Under the pieces are notes generated by a model. That model searched no databases, was not told where the DNA came from, and saw only the letters and a program-made list of their open reading frames with translations. A stretch of DNA of 64,000 nt from Chlamydiota bacterium (lineage in GTDB: Bacteria > Chlamydiota > Chlamydiia > Chlamydiales > Parachlamydiaceae), in contig JABDFJ010000002.1 in NCBI GenBank assembly GCA_013286645.1, forward strand, positions 16,920 through 80,919, written 5' to 3'. Below, in pieces: positions 25,148 through 33,315 of the stretch (position 1 is the first letter of the stretch; each line of letters opens with the position of its first letter). A program made the translations under genes and the position numbers.

Positions 25148-27112
25148 TTATGCTGCTGGGGCTGTGTCGTCTTTTTTAGGTGTACTTTGGATTTTCAAAT
25201 TTGCAAGCAATCCTCCTGGACTTAGTTCTTTGACCAGACGAGCTTGGTCAAATAAGGCAGGGTCTTTCTCTCCACGTATCCATACCCCATAACTTCCACG
25301 TTGAGATGCGCTTTCCCACACAACAAACGGCAAAGTCGCATCCGCCTGAAGCTTTGTGGGGGCATCGTAGCGTGAAGTACATTTTTGCTTACCAAGCCGG
25401 TCAAATAATGCTTCTGCTTCAGTTGCTGGGATTTTTTCGGCTTGCATTTTAGGAGTTTCTTCCTTGATTTTCAAATTTGCAAGCAATCCTCCTGGACTTA
25501 GTTCTTTGACCAGACGAGCTTGGTCAAACAAGGCAGGGTCTTTCTCTCCACGTATCCATACCCCATAACTTCCACGTTGAGAAGCACTTTCCCACACAAC
25601 AAACGGCAAAGTCGAATCCGCTTGAAGCTTTATGGGGGCATCGTAGCGTGAAGTACATTTTTGCTTACCAAGCCGGTCAAATAATGCTTCTGCTTCAGTT
25701 GCTGGGGTTTTTTCGGCTTGTACTTTAGGTGTTTCTTCCTTGATTTGCACTTTAGGAGTCTCTTGCGATACTTTTGACTGCATGAGTTCATTTCCAAAGG
25801 CAACAAGAGTCATTAATTGCTTTTCACTTTGGACAAATAAAGGCCCCCTCTGTTGTCTACCAGACAAAATAATCTTGTTTGTAGACTCCATAAAATTATC
25901 TGCATTGAGTCGATTGGATTGATGTGATAGGGTCCTGGCTGTGATAAATGTACCTGTTCTGCCCACTCCTGCCCGGCAATGCACTACCAAGGGCTCTGCC
26001 CTTTGTCCCTGCATTTTATCAGCATGTGCTATCAACCGTTTCAAGTCTTCGGCACTAGTTCCACTAAAATCCTGCCATTCTTGATAATTCAAACGCTCTA
26101 TGTTTTTTGTTGTACCTTGGCCATCTGTAACACGATATTTTGAGAAATTGAATGAACCTTCTTGCTTTTGTTCGATACAGGTGACTGTCATACTGCCAAA
26201 TATCGTTGTATCGCCTAGATTTTGAGGGTAAGTGGAAGCTAAGTTTGGATATGAACGTGTTTGTAGCTGGTCGTTTTTATTAGTGAGATCGACAATCTGT
26301 GAAGAGTGTTCCATCGCCATTTTCCAGTACAGTTCTTGCGCCTTTGGTGTCGGAGGTGACTGCGTAGCAATATAGGATTTACCATCTGACATCTGAACAC
26401 GATTCGCATGCAGCTTTTGAGGACCTTCGCCTTTCGCAATTTCGACCTTTACAATAGTTTCTGCTGGACACATCACATCATCGAAACGATGATCGCATTC
26501 TGATTTAGTGACTAAGGGAATATCAAGTCGCCTTGTTTCTTGTGTTAATATTGCAAAGGCTTGTTTGCAATCGACTTCAACGGCTTCTCTATTAGGAACT
26601 GGTAGAATTTCAGGAGCTTTTGATGTGGGGAGGGAATGCGACCATTCTTCTTTAAGCGCAGGCAAAGGATATGTAGGAATATGAGTTTTAAATGTGACTT
26701 CTCTTATGGTGCCCGTAGAACGATCAGGAACGACTATATCTAGTTTTACCTCTTTTGTGTTCAGGGTATCGAGATTCAAAGCTGCAGCTGTACAGCTTGA
26801 TAGTGTGAACAGCAAATTCATTTTCGCCTGTTGTATAGCTTCGAGATCCTGTTTAGCTATTGTTAAAACGTTGCTTAACCCAAGCAAATTCATGAATTTA
26901 TTTTTTGTCGTGCTTAGTTCTTTTAAAGTCGTTTCCTTATTTTTTTCTAAGGTGTTTAATTTATCATGGTATATAAATAATTTTTTTATTATTTTTCCAG
27001 CCCATTCACTTTTTGTTTCACCACTTTCTTGTTTAATATTGAACCGATCTGAAACATTTTTAATAGTTTCGAAGCTTGATCTATTTGGTGATGAATCATT
27101 CGGAATGGACAT
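25148..27112 (-). CDS. Eukaryotic-type protein tyrosine phosphatase with duplicated C-terminal domain
   Basis: 654 residues, with GAGG 7 bases before the ATG. The central region (about 250-420) is a classical tyrosine phosphatase domain. It has SYIATQSPPTP and YWKMAMEHSSQIVDLTN, a WPD-loop equivalent NYQEWQDFSG (W346, D348), the signature VVHCRAGVGRTG (C379, R385) and a Q-loop GRQQRGPLFVQSEKQL. The general acid Asp is kept, although WPD reads WQD. The N-terminal 240 residues are helical and unassigned. The C-terminus has two almost identical 92-residue units. This is the domain type of YopH/SptP-like effectors, so host phosphoprotein targets are likely; secretion is an inference. It has its own strong promoter. 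Confidence 0.88.
   Translation of the reverse strand: MSIPNDSSPNRSSFETIKNVSDRFNIKQESGETKSEWAGKIIKKLFIYHDKLNTLEKNKETTLKELSTTKNKFMNLLGLSNVLTIAKQDLEAIQQAKMNLLFTLSSCTAAALNLDTLNTKEVKLDIVVPDRSTGTIREVTFKTHIPTYPLPALKEEWSHSLPTSKAPEILPVPNREAVEVDCKQAFAILTQETRRLDIPLVTKSECDHRFDDVMCPAETIVKVEIAKGEGPQKLHANRVQMSDGKSYIATQSPPTPKAQELYWKMAMEHSSQIVDLTNKNDQLQTRSYPNLASTYPQNLGDTTIFGSMTVTCIEQKQEGSFNFSKYRVTDGQGTTKNIERLNYQEWQDFSGTSAEDLKRLIAHADKMQGQRAEPLVVHCRAGVGRTGTFITARTLSHQSNRLNADNFMESTNKIILSGRQQRGPLFVQSEKQLMTLVAFGNELMQSKVSQETPKVQIKEETPKVQAEKTPATEAEALFDRLGKQKCTSRYDAPIKLQADSTLPFVVWESASQRGSYGVWIRGEKDPALFDQARLVKELSPGGLLANLKIKEETPKMQAEKIPATEAEALFDRLGKQKCTSRYDAPTKLQADATLPFVVWESASQRGSYGVWIRGEKDPALFDQARLVKELSPGGLLANLKIQSTPKKDDTAPAA
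25190..25741. repeat. 276-base tandem duplication inside the phosphatase gene
   Basis: Two head-to-tail copies (25190-25465 and 25466-25741) nearly identical at DNA level, encoding the repeated 92-residue unit with the core PFVVWESASQRGSYGVWIRG. The near identity shows recent duplication or ongoing homogenisation. Confidence 0.9.
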
Positions 27113-27142
27113 AGTATACCTCTAAAATAGGTTCAATTATTA

Positions 27143-27172
27143 ATTATAATAAATTAAGCAGTTTTATTTCAA
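27143..27172 (-). promoter_or_regulatory. Candidate promoter of the tyrosine phosphatase gene
   Basis: Read leftward: TTGAAA (27172-27167), 18 bases, TATAAT (27148-27143), about 30 bases before the start codon. Five of six and six of six matches to consensus. Confidence 0.65.
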
Positions 27173-27202
27173 ATTCTAGTGGCAAATTCTAGTGGCTAAA
27201 CT

Positions 27203-27300
27203 GGCTCATCACAAATTAGAGTGTCGCACTATTATTAGGTGGGAAGCTTCTCTTCCTTCTTTGTGCCTTCGTGTCATTGTGCCTTTGTGTTGAATTTTCC
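27203..27300. repeat. Solo half of the GCGAAG-family element
   Basis: Contains the exact word GGCTCATCACAAATTAGAGT (27203-27222), as in the elements at 18696 and 56615. It is followed by the degenerate word array CTTTGTGCCTTCGTGTCATT. No inverted partner is seen nearby, so this is a half element. It lies between the divergent phosphatase and sdhC genes. Confidence 0.7.
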
Positions 27301-27344
27301 TAAATGCAGTTAATTAACCCCGACTGGATTGTATAGATTTTTTC

Positions 27345-27373
27345 TTGTCATCGGCATAGGTGCATGTTATACC
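27345..27373 (+). promoter_or_regulatory. Candidate promoter of the sdhCAB operon
   Basis: TTGTCA (27345-27350), 17 bases, TATACC (27368-27373), some 43 bases before the sdhC start. Five of six and four of six consensus matches. Confidence 0.5.
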
Positions 27374-27415
27374 CATGCTATATTAAAAATTTACTGCCAC
27401 TAACTAGAGAGAGGC

Positions 27416-28369
27416 ATGATGACATCGTCCATGGAGACACTCCCGCAAGCATTTATTTGGCGCCGGCTGCATTCGTTAACAGGGGTGTGGTTAGTCGCTT
27501 TTGTAGTGATGCATTTATTGACCAATTCCCAAGCGGCCCTATTTTTTGGTGATGATGGACAAGGGTTCATCCGATCCGTTAATTCGATCCATGAAATGCC
27601 TTATCTGCCTCTCATTGAAATCGCTGTTTTAGTCTTCCCTATCCTTATCCATTTGGCTTGGGGGATTAAGTACTTGCGCAGCGCAAAATATAATTCTTTT
27701 GGCAATACAGGCAAAACACCCTATTTGCCCCAATACCCACGCAATCATGCCTATACCTGGCAGCGCATCACCGCCTGGCTCTTAGTCGTTGGCATCATCG
27801 CCCATGTCGTTCAGATGCGCTTCATTGAATATCCCACCACCACCTTTAAAAATGGAGAGCACTTTTATTTGGTGAAGGTGACGCAAGATGGTGGACTCTA
27901 TACTTTATCAGACCGCCTCGATGTCACTCTCTATGATAAGCAACAAATTGCCTCTATCATAGCACCACCATTGCCCGCCACTAGCGAGGCGGAGAAAACA
28001 GACGTAAGACGCATGCTAGATGCACAAGCCCAGCATCAAGAAATCAACTGGCGCGATCTATTGCAAAAGTATGCCGTCAAGGATAATGAAGTCATCGCCG
28101 TAGCTAAAAGTTTTGGTGCCGCAGAGTTGTTGATGGTGCGCGATACCTTTAAGATGCCCTTTATGCTTGTGTTGTACACGTTATTGGTGCTCGCCACATG
28201 TTTTCATGCTTTCAATGGATTGTGGACCTTTATGATTTCATGGGGCGTAACGCTGACGGAACGCTCACAGCGCTTGATGCGCTGTGTCGCAACCACTTTC
28301 ATGGTGGTTGTCTCCGTCATGGGATTGGCTGCGGTTTGGCTGACATATTGGGTGAATTTGAAACAGTAA
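27416..28369 (+). CDS. sdhC: Succinate dehydrogenase cytochrome b558 subunit
   Basis: Membrane anchor that binds haem b and the quinone; 317 residues with about five hydrophobic segments. WRRLHSLTGVWLVAFVVMHL at the N-terminus (haem-ligand His in MHL), IHLAWGIKYL and LATCFHAFNGLWTFMISWG are typical of the Bacillus-type single-anchor SdhC. It is about 100 residues longer than B. subtilis SdhC because of a soluble insertion (about residues 140-240) between helices. GAGAGAGG lies just before two successive ATG codons; by spacing, the second (27419) is the better start. First gene of sdhCAB. Confidence 0.9.
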   Translation: MMTSSMETLPQAFIWRRLHSLTGVWLVAFVVMHLLTNSQAALFFGDDGQGFIRSVNSIHEMPYLPLIEIAVLVFPILIHLAWGIKYLRSAKYNSFGNTGKTPYLPQYPRNHAYTWQRITAWLLVVGIIAHVVQMRFIEYPTTTFKNGEHFYLVKVTQDGGLYTLSDRLDVTLYDKQQIASIIAPPLPATSEAEKTDVRRMLDAQAQHQEINWRDLLQKYAVKDNEVIAVAKSFGAAELLMVRDTFKMPFMLVLYTLLVLATCFHAFNGLWTFMISWGVTLTERSQRLMRCVATTFMVVVSVMGLAAVWLTYWVNLKQ

Positions 28370-28390
28370 CGGAAAACGGTGGTTGAACAT

Positions 28391-30277
28391 ATGGTGCAGA
28401 AGAAAGTCGTCGTCGTCGGTGGAGGATTAGCAGGGTTATCGGCTGCGATGAAATTGGCAGAAAATGGTTGTCATGTCCAAATCGTTTCCGTGACGAAAGT
28501 GAAACGCTCCCATTCGGTTTGTGCGCAAGGTGGCATCAATGCCGCCATCAACCTAAAAGGAGAAGATGATTCCCCTTTAATCCATGCTTATGACACGATC
28601 AAGGGCGGTGATTTCTTGGGCAACCAGCCCCCAATTCTAGAGATGTGTTTAAGCGCTCCAGCCATCATTCACATGCTTGATCGCTTCGGTTGCCCCTTCA
28701 ATCGCACACCGGAAGGATATCTCGACTTCAGGCGCTTTGGAGGAACATTATACAACCGTACAGCCTTTTGTGGGGCTTCCACCGGACAACAATTGCTTTA
28801 TTCCCTTGATGAACAAGTGCGCCGTTTTGAAGCGCAAGGCCGAGTAGAGAAATTTGAGAATCATGAGTTCATGCGTTTGGTCCTCGACGATGAAGGGATT
28901 ACGCGTGGGGTAGTGATCATGGATCTCTTCAACTTGAAACTCGATGTGCTGCAAGCCGATGCTGTTGTGATTGCCACAGGAGGGTGTGGCTTGATTTTCA
29001 AGAAATCAACGAATTCGACCTTCTGCACGGGCGCAGCTAATGGCAGACTCTATCGCCAAGGGATGAAGTATGCCAACGGTGAATTCATTCAGATCCATCC
29101 AACGGCTATTCCTGGACAGGATAAAATGAGGTTGATGTCGGAATCCATTCGCGGGGAAGGTGGCCGCATATGGGTGTGGGGAAATTCTGACAACACCATC
29201 ACCACAGCCGATGGCAAAACTATCCCTTGTGGCGTTACAGGCAAGCCGTGGTATTTTTTAGAAGAGATGTATCCAGCCTTTGGTAATCTTGTCCCACGTG
29301 ATATTGGGGCCAGAGAATTATTGCGCGTATGTGAGATGGGTATGGGCGTTGAGGGAGAGATGCAAGTGTATCTCGACGTGTCACATTTATCAAAAGAACG
29401 GATCCATAAGCTTGCTTCGGTACTCGATATCTATAATAAATTCACCGGCGAAGATCCTTCCAAAGTACCTATGCGTATCTTCCCTGCTGTCCATTATACG
29501 ATGGGAGGGGGATGGGTGGATTGGCCAGCTGCTGATGATCCGGATCGTTTCTCACGTTATCGACAGATGACTAATTTGCCCGGATGCTTCAATATTGGGG
29601 AATCAGACTATCAATACCATGGAGCCAACCGGTTGGGAGCAAATTCACTGCTTTCATGTATTTTTGCCGGTTTGGTGGTTGGCGGGGAAGTGCCCCGTTA
29701 TTTATCGTCGCTAGCGAAAAACCATGCCGATGTGTCCTCAACGGTATTCGACAAAGCACTGCATGACGAGCGGAGCTTAAGGTATCGCGTGCTGTCATAT
29801 CATGGAAATGAAAATGTGCACGCTTTGCATGATGAACTAGCAGCTTGGATGGTGGATAATGTGACCGTCAAGCGCAACAATACCGATCTCCATCGCACCC
29901 TGGGCAAGATTCATGAAATTCGAGAGCGATTCCATCAGATTTCCCTCGATGATCACAGTCAATTTGCCAATCAAACACTGGCTTTTGCTTTGCAGTTTGA
30001 GCCGATGCTTGATCTAGCTACCATCATTACCAAAGGGGCCTTGCTACGCGATGAATTTAGAGGCGCGCACTATAAACCAGAATTTCCTGAACGCGATGAT
30101 AAACACTGGCTGAAGACGACGATTGCTACCTATAACCCCAACACGCATGAACCAGACATTAGCTATGAACCAGTAGATACGCGTTATCTCAAACCCATTT
30201 TACGCGACTACACAAAGGCCCATAAAATCAAGCCAACGTTGGAAAATATCCCCAAAAATATTCCTTTGCCAATATAG
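28391..30277 (+). CDS. sdhA: Succinate dehydrogenase flavoprotein subunit
   Basis: Oxidises succinate to fumarate with covalent FAD; TCA cycle and respiratory chain. FAD fold VVVVGGGLAGLSAAMKLAEN, flavin-linking region RSHSVCAQGGINAA, catalytic stretch GGGWVDWPAADD and HGANRLGANSLLS. 628 residues from ATG 28391; a GTG four codons earlier (28379) is an alternative. Sits 21 bases after sdhC and 9 before sdhB. Sequence is closer in style to the Bacillus/chlamydia three-subunit enzyme than to the E. coli one. Confidence 0.96.
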   Translation: MVQKKVVVVGGGLAGLSAAMKLAENGCHVQIVSVTKVKRSHSVCAQGGINAAINLKGEDDSPLIHAYDTIKGGDFLGNQPPILEMCLSAPAIIHMLDRFGCPFNRTPEGYLDFRRFGGTLYNRTAFCGASTGQQLLYSLDEQVRRFEAQGRVEKFENHEFMRLVLDDEGITRGVVIMDLFNLKLDVLQADAVVIATGGCGLIFKKSTNSTFCTGAANGRLYRQGMKYANGEFIQIHPTAIPGQDKMRLMSESIRGEGGRIWVWGNSDNTITTADGKTIPCGVTGKPWYFLEEMYPAFGNLVPRDIGARELLRVCEMGMGVEGEMQVYLDVSHLSKERIHKLASVLDIYNKFTGEDPSKVPMRIFPAVHYTMGGGWVDWPAADDPDRFSRYRQMTNLPGCFNIGESDYQYHGANRLGANSLLSCIFAGLVVGGEVPRYLSSLAKNHADVSSTVFDKALHDERSLRYRVLSYHGNENVHALHDELAAWMVDNVTVKRNNTDLHRTLGKIHEIRERFHQISLDDHSQFANQTLAFALQFEPMLDLATIITKGALLRDEFRGAHYKPEFPERDDKHWLKTTIATYNPNTHEPDISYEPVDTRYLKPILRDYTKAHKIKPTLENIPKNIPLPI

Positions 30278-30286
30278 GAGCTGTCA

Positions 30287-31057
30287 ATGACGAATACCTA
30301 TGTATTAAAAATTTACCGTGGCAGCCCTGGCAAACAATACTGGGAAGAATTTGAGTTGCCGGTCGTGCCCTTTGCCAATATCATCTCAGCCTTAATGGAA
30401 ATCCAAAAATCGCCAATCAACCGCCAAGGTAAGCGCGTAGCACCAGTAGTGTGGGAGCAGGGGTGCTTAGAAGAGATTTGCGGCTCTTGTTCGATGCTGA
30501 TCAATGGCAAGCCGCGCCAAGCTTGTACTGCCTTGGTTGCCAATCTCATCAAAGAAAGCGGCTCCAATCTCATCACGTTAGCTCCGTTTTCTAAATTCCC
30601 TTTAGTGCGCGATCTGATCGTCGATCGCACGATCATGTTTGAAAATCTTAAAAAAGTGCACGCCTGGATCGAGGTGGATGGCATTCATGATCGGGGGCCA
30701 GGACCCAAAATCAGTCAACAAAAGCAAGACGTAATGTACTCGCTTTCCAAATGCATGACGTGTGGATGTTGTGTTGAGGCATGTCCTCAATCGAATAGCC
30801 GCTCAAAATTTGTGGGACCACAAATCTTTGCCCAAGTGCGGCTTTTTAATGCCCACCCGACAGGCAAGATGCAAAAACATCAGCGGCTACGGCCCCTCAT
30901 GGAAGAAGGGGGTATTGGCGATTGTGGCAATGCCCAAAATTGCCAACGGGTGTGCCCCAAAGAAGTGCCGCTCACCGATTCGATTGCCACGATAGCGCGC
31001 GATGTGACGCTAGAAGCTGTAAGGAATTTCTTTAGCACGCCCGATCGGGAAACTTGA
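30287..31057 (+). CDS. sdhB: Succinate dehydrogenase iron-sulfur subunit
   Basis: Carries electrons from FAD to quinone. 256 residues. 2Fe-2S ligands in CLEEICGSCSMLINGKPRQAC; the other clusters in CMTCGCCVEACPQ and CGNAQNCQRVCPKEVP. AGGAG precedes the ATG by 6 bases. Last gene of sdhCAB; tRNA-Ser follows 56 bases later. Confidence 0.97.
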   Translation: MTNTYVLKIYRGSPGKQYWEEFELPVVPFANIISALMEIQKSPINRQGKRVAPVVWEQGCLEEICGSCSMLINGKPRQACTALVANLIKESGSNLITLAPFSKFPLVRDLIVDRTIMFENLKKVHAWIEVDGIHDRGPGPKISQQKQDVMYSLSKCMTCGCCVEACPQSNSRSKFVGPQIFAQVRLFNAHPTGKMQKHQRLRPLMEEGGIGDCGNAQNCQRVCPKEVPLTDSIATIARDVTLEAVRNFFSTPDRET

Positions 31058-31113
31058 GATTTTTACTACTTGCCACTAAATAGGAGCTTTCAATATACTT
31101 CTCCCATTCCCAT

Positions 31114-31201
31114 GGAAGGGTGTCTGAGTGGCTTAAGGAGCACGCTTGGAAAGCGTGTGTACGTTTATAACGTACCGTGGGTTCGAATCCCACCTCTTCC
31201 A
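31114..31201 (+). tRNA. tRNA-Ser (anticodon GGA)
   Basis: Full cloverleaf can be drawn. The acceptor GGAAGGG/CTCTTCC pairs with one G-T. The anticodon stem CACGC/GCGTG closes the loop TTGGAAA with anticodon GGA at 31148-31150. The long variable arm GTACGTT/AACGTAC is expected of class II tRNAs, and the T arm is GTGGG-TTCGAAT-CCCAC. CCA is not encoded. The base at the discriminator position is A, whereas bacterial tRNA-Ser usually has G. Confidence 0.95.
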
Positions 31202-31243
31202 TCCTTGAAATGATCCGACACTGCTACTAGCTTATCAAGCGGC

Positions 31244-32311
31244 TCACGCAGTGTTATGATCGCCTTTTTTCTTTCTTTTCCATTTTGCAAAAGGTCCTCT
31301 CCCCAAACATTCAAGATGGCCTGCAATTTTTTCTTCTCTAAGAATCCGACGAATTAAGTCTATTCCAACTGTGGGACAAAGCTCTTGTAATTCTTGGATT
31401 GAGAACTCTCCTTGAAAATGACTTACTATGTCCAAAACCAATGCAGTTTTAGAACCTCGTGTTTCTGCTATTAAACCAACTCGCTTTTCAAACAAACGAT
31501 AAGCATGCCGTAATGTCCCTAAAAAATACTCCCACCAAGGTTGTAAGGAGTGTTTGCCTTCATGCCAATTTTTTGAAGATTTCTGGAGACTCTCATAGTA
31601 AGATTCCTTATTTTCCTCTATTACTTTTTCTAAACTAATATAACGACCGACTTCATAGCCAAAATCATAAAGTAAATATAGGGTTAGCAATCTAGACATT
31701 CTCCCATTACCATCAATAAATGGGTGGATGCAAAGAAAGTCAAAAATGTATGTGGCAATCAAAAGCAATGGATCAACCGTTCCTCTCTCAGCAGCTTGTT
31801 TAAACTCTAAATGTAGGCTATCCATGGCCTGAGGGGTTAAATAAGCAGTGACTGGTTGAAATCTGATTATCCTTTCTCCACTCTTAGATACTTCTTCAAT
31901 TGTATTATCGGAAGTTTTCCATTTTCCAGCTCGAACAGAGGTAAATTTATACATTTCCCCATGAAATTGTTGGATGATATTGGGCGTGAATGGAATATGC
32001 TGATGATTTTGATGAATTGTATTGAGTATGGAACGATACCCCATTATTTCTTCTTCGGAACGATTTCTTGCTGAAGTCTTTTCTTGAACAAGTTCTACAA
32101 TTCTTTCGTGTGGTGCCGTAATGCCTTCAATTCTATTTGAACTTTCCACGCTTTGAATGGTTGCTATTTCTATAAGATTTTTTAAGGTTTGAGGAGACTG
32201 ATTTTTGAATAAGTCTTGTTTGCCTTTAAACTCTCTAATTTCCCCCAAAATTTGTAAAATATTGTGGGTAATTTGCTGCTTCTCAATAAATTGATTTTCA
32301 AAAGAGTTCAT
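31244..32311 (-). CDS. Fic-domain protein with C-terminal winged helix
   Basis: 355 residues. Fic core IHPFIDGNGRMSRLLTLYLL (catalytic His196), which typically transfers AMP to target proteins. The N-terminal segment SSNRIEG (Ser58 to Glu62) matches the (S/T)xxxE(G/N) inhibitory helix of class II Fic proteins, so activity is probably self-inhibited. The C-terminal 90 residues look like a winged helix (FSIQELQELCPTVGIDLIRRIL), suggesting DNA binding. AGAAGG precedes the ATG. Palindromic boxes directly upstream could be its own operator. Start of an AT-rich accessory island after the tRNA gene. Confidence 0.92.
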   Translation of the reverse strand: MNSFENQFIEKQQITHNILQILGEIREFKGKQDLFKNQSPQTLKNLIEIATIQSVESSNRIEGITAPHERIVELVQEKTSARNRSEEEIMGYRSILNTIHQNHQHIPFTPNIIQQFHGEMYKFTSVRAGKWKTSDNTIEEVSKSGERIIRFQPVTAYLTPQAMDSLHLEFKQAAERGTVDPLLLIATYIFDFLCIHPFIDGNGRMSRLLTLYLLYDFGYEVGRYISLEKVIEENKESYYESLQKSSKNWHEGKHSLQPWWEYFLGTLRHAYRLFEKRVGLIAETRGSKTALVLDIVSHFQGEFSIQELQELCPTVGIDLIRRILREEKIAGHLECLGRGPFAKWKRKKKGDHNTA

Positions 32312-32325
32312 GCAAGTCGCCTTCT

Positions 32326-32439
32326 TATATAGGTATTATAATCGCATGCAGTACCTATATACTAGGTATTCATCACGCAGTCAAGCTCAATGCGTAATAT
32401 ATAGGTACTAAATGAAAGTATAGTGCCTAATATATTAGG
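32326..32439. promoter_or_regulatory. Palindromic operator cluster upstream of the Fic gene
   Basis: Repeated boxes: half site TATATAGGTA (32326-32335), palindrome ACCTATATACTAGGT (32353-32367), half site AATATATAGGTA (32396-32406) and perfect palindrome CCTAATATATTAGG (32426-32439). The shared core is CCTA-N4/5-TAGG. Placement right before the Fic-winged-helix gene suggests autoregulation. Confidence 0.6.
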
Positions 32440-32603
32440 TATTTTGACTTTTAAAGCTGCAAAAGGCCACAATTCCTCAAGGAGAACGCCAAATTCTCGC
32501 CAAGAAAAAGTTCGAAGACTGTCCCATGCCTTCCATCACTTAAGAATATAGTTGCTTATGCCTAACTCAAGCTTACACTTATAAACGGCATTTTTGATCT
32601 TTT

Positions 32604-33041
32604 ATGCAGTCAAAATTTCATTTCTATTTACAAAAGATCCACTACGACATGTTTCATGATGTTTGGGATTGGGCAGGCAAACTTCGAACGACACAAACAT
32701 GTCCAGGGATCAAACCCTATCAAATTTATGGAGCACTTGTTCATCTTTGCGATGATGTCCTGTATTGGTGCAAAGGAGGATGCGATTTAACGACTGTCGA
32801 GCAAGCGGCAAAAATCCATCATCAACTTGTTTACATTCATCCATATCCAAACGGTAATGGTCGGTTTTCACGGCTAGTTTCAGACCGATACCTCAAAGCA
32901 TGTAAATGCCCCTTTCCGAATTGGCCCATAGATTTGAATAAGGATGGGGAATCTCGTAAGCAATATATCGCACCGTTAAAAAGCGCAGATATTGGGGATT
33001 ACGAACCGCTCATCCATTATATGATGGGGTTGAAGCGATGA
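32604..33041 (+). CDS. Short Fic/DOC protein, mobile mystery protein B type (N-terminally shortened)
   Basis: 145 residues. Resembles the C-terminal three quarters of 'mobile mystery protein B': MFHDVWDWAGKLRTT, HHQLVYIHPYPNGNGRFSRL (Fic His79) and a C-terminal Tyr/Leu-rich end. Family members are about 195 residues and start earlier, and there is an in-frame stop three codons upstream of the ATG, so the N-terminus is lost. The usual partner (mobile mystery protein A, an HTH protein) is not found beside it. The Fic motif is intact, so activity is possible; decay is equally possible. Confidence 0.75.
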   Translation: MQSKFHFYLQKIHYDMFHDVWDWAGKLRTTQTCPGIKPYQIYGALVHLCDDVLYWCKGGCDLTTVEQAAKIHHQLVYIHPYPNGNGRFSRLVSDRYLKACKCPFPNWPIDLNKDGESRKQYIAPLKSADIGDYEPLIHYMMGLKR

Positions 33042-33235
33042 AAAAAAGCTGAAAGACTTATTTTGAAACCCATACATTAAGACAAGGTCTTAGATATTCG
33101 CAGAAGTCAAGCTCAATTGCAAAGCTTTGCGGAAAAGTCGAAAATGGACGCTCGTAAAGATAGCGAAGTACTAATGTTCACCCATGTTAATAATAAAAAA
33201 ACGTTACTTTAACTTTGTATTATTAAAAATTTAAT

Positions 33236-33264
33236 TTGACGTTTATTTATCTATGTGTTATCCT
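33236..33264 (+). promoter_or_regulatory. Candidate promoter of the Inc-like gene
   Basis: TTGACG (33236-33241), 17 bases, TATCCT (33259-33264), 51 bases before the start codon of the following membrane protein gene. The region 33042-33235 before it shows no gene. Confidence 0.5.
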
Positions 33265-33315
33265 TAGTTTTATTTAAGTTTGTTTGTTTTTTTAAATTTA
33301 TAAAAGGGGTGAATT

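Noticed and set aside
25190..25741. SH2 domains at the phosphatase C-terminus
   Set aside because: Only the FLVRES-like strand resembles SH2 and the essential Arg would be Trp; left as a suggestion, not a feature call.
27364..27552. Small protein overlapping the sdhC start
   Set aside because: It lies in another frame of sdhC and its promoter leader and has no ribosome binding site.
28198..28386. 62-residue protein between sdhC and sdhA
   Set aside because: Shadow frame of the sdhC 3' end; no independent evidence.
33042..33235. Helix-turn-helix antitoxin remnant after the short Fic gene
   Set aside because: A short open stretch (LRQGLRYSQKSS...) looks faintly like an HTH, but it has no start, is too short and cannot be assigned.
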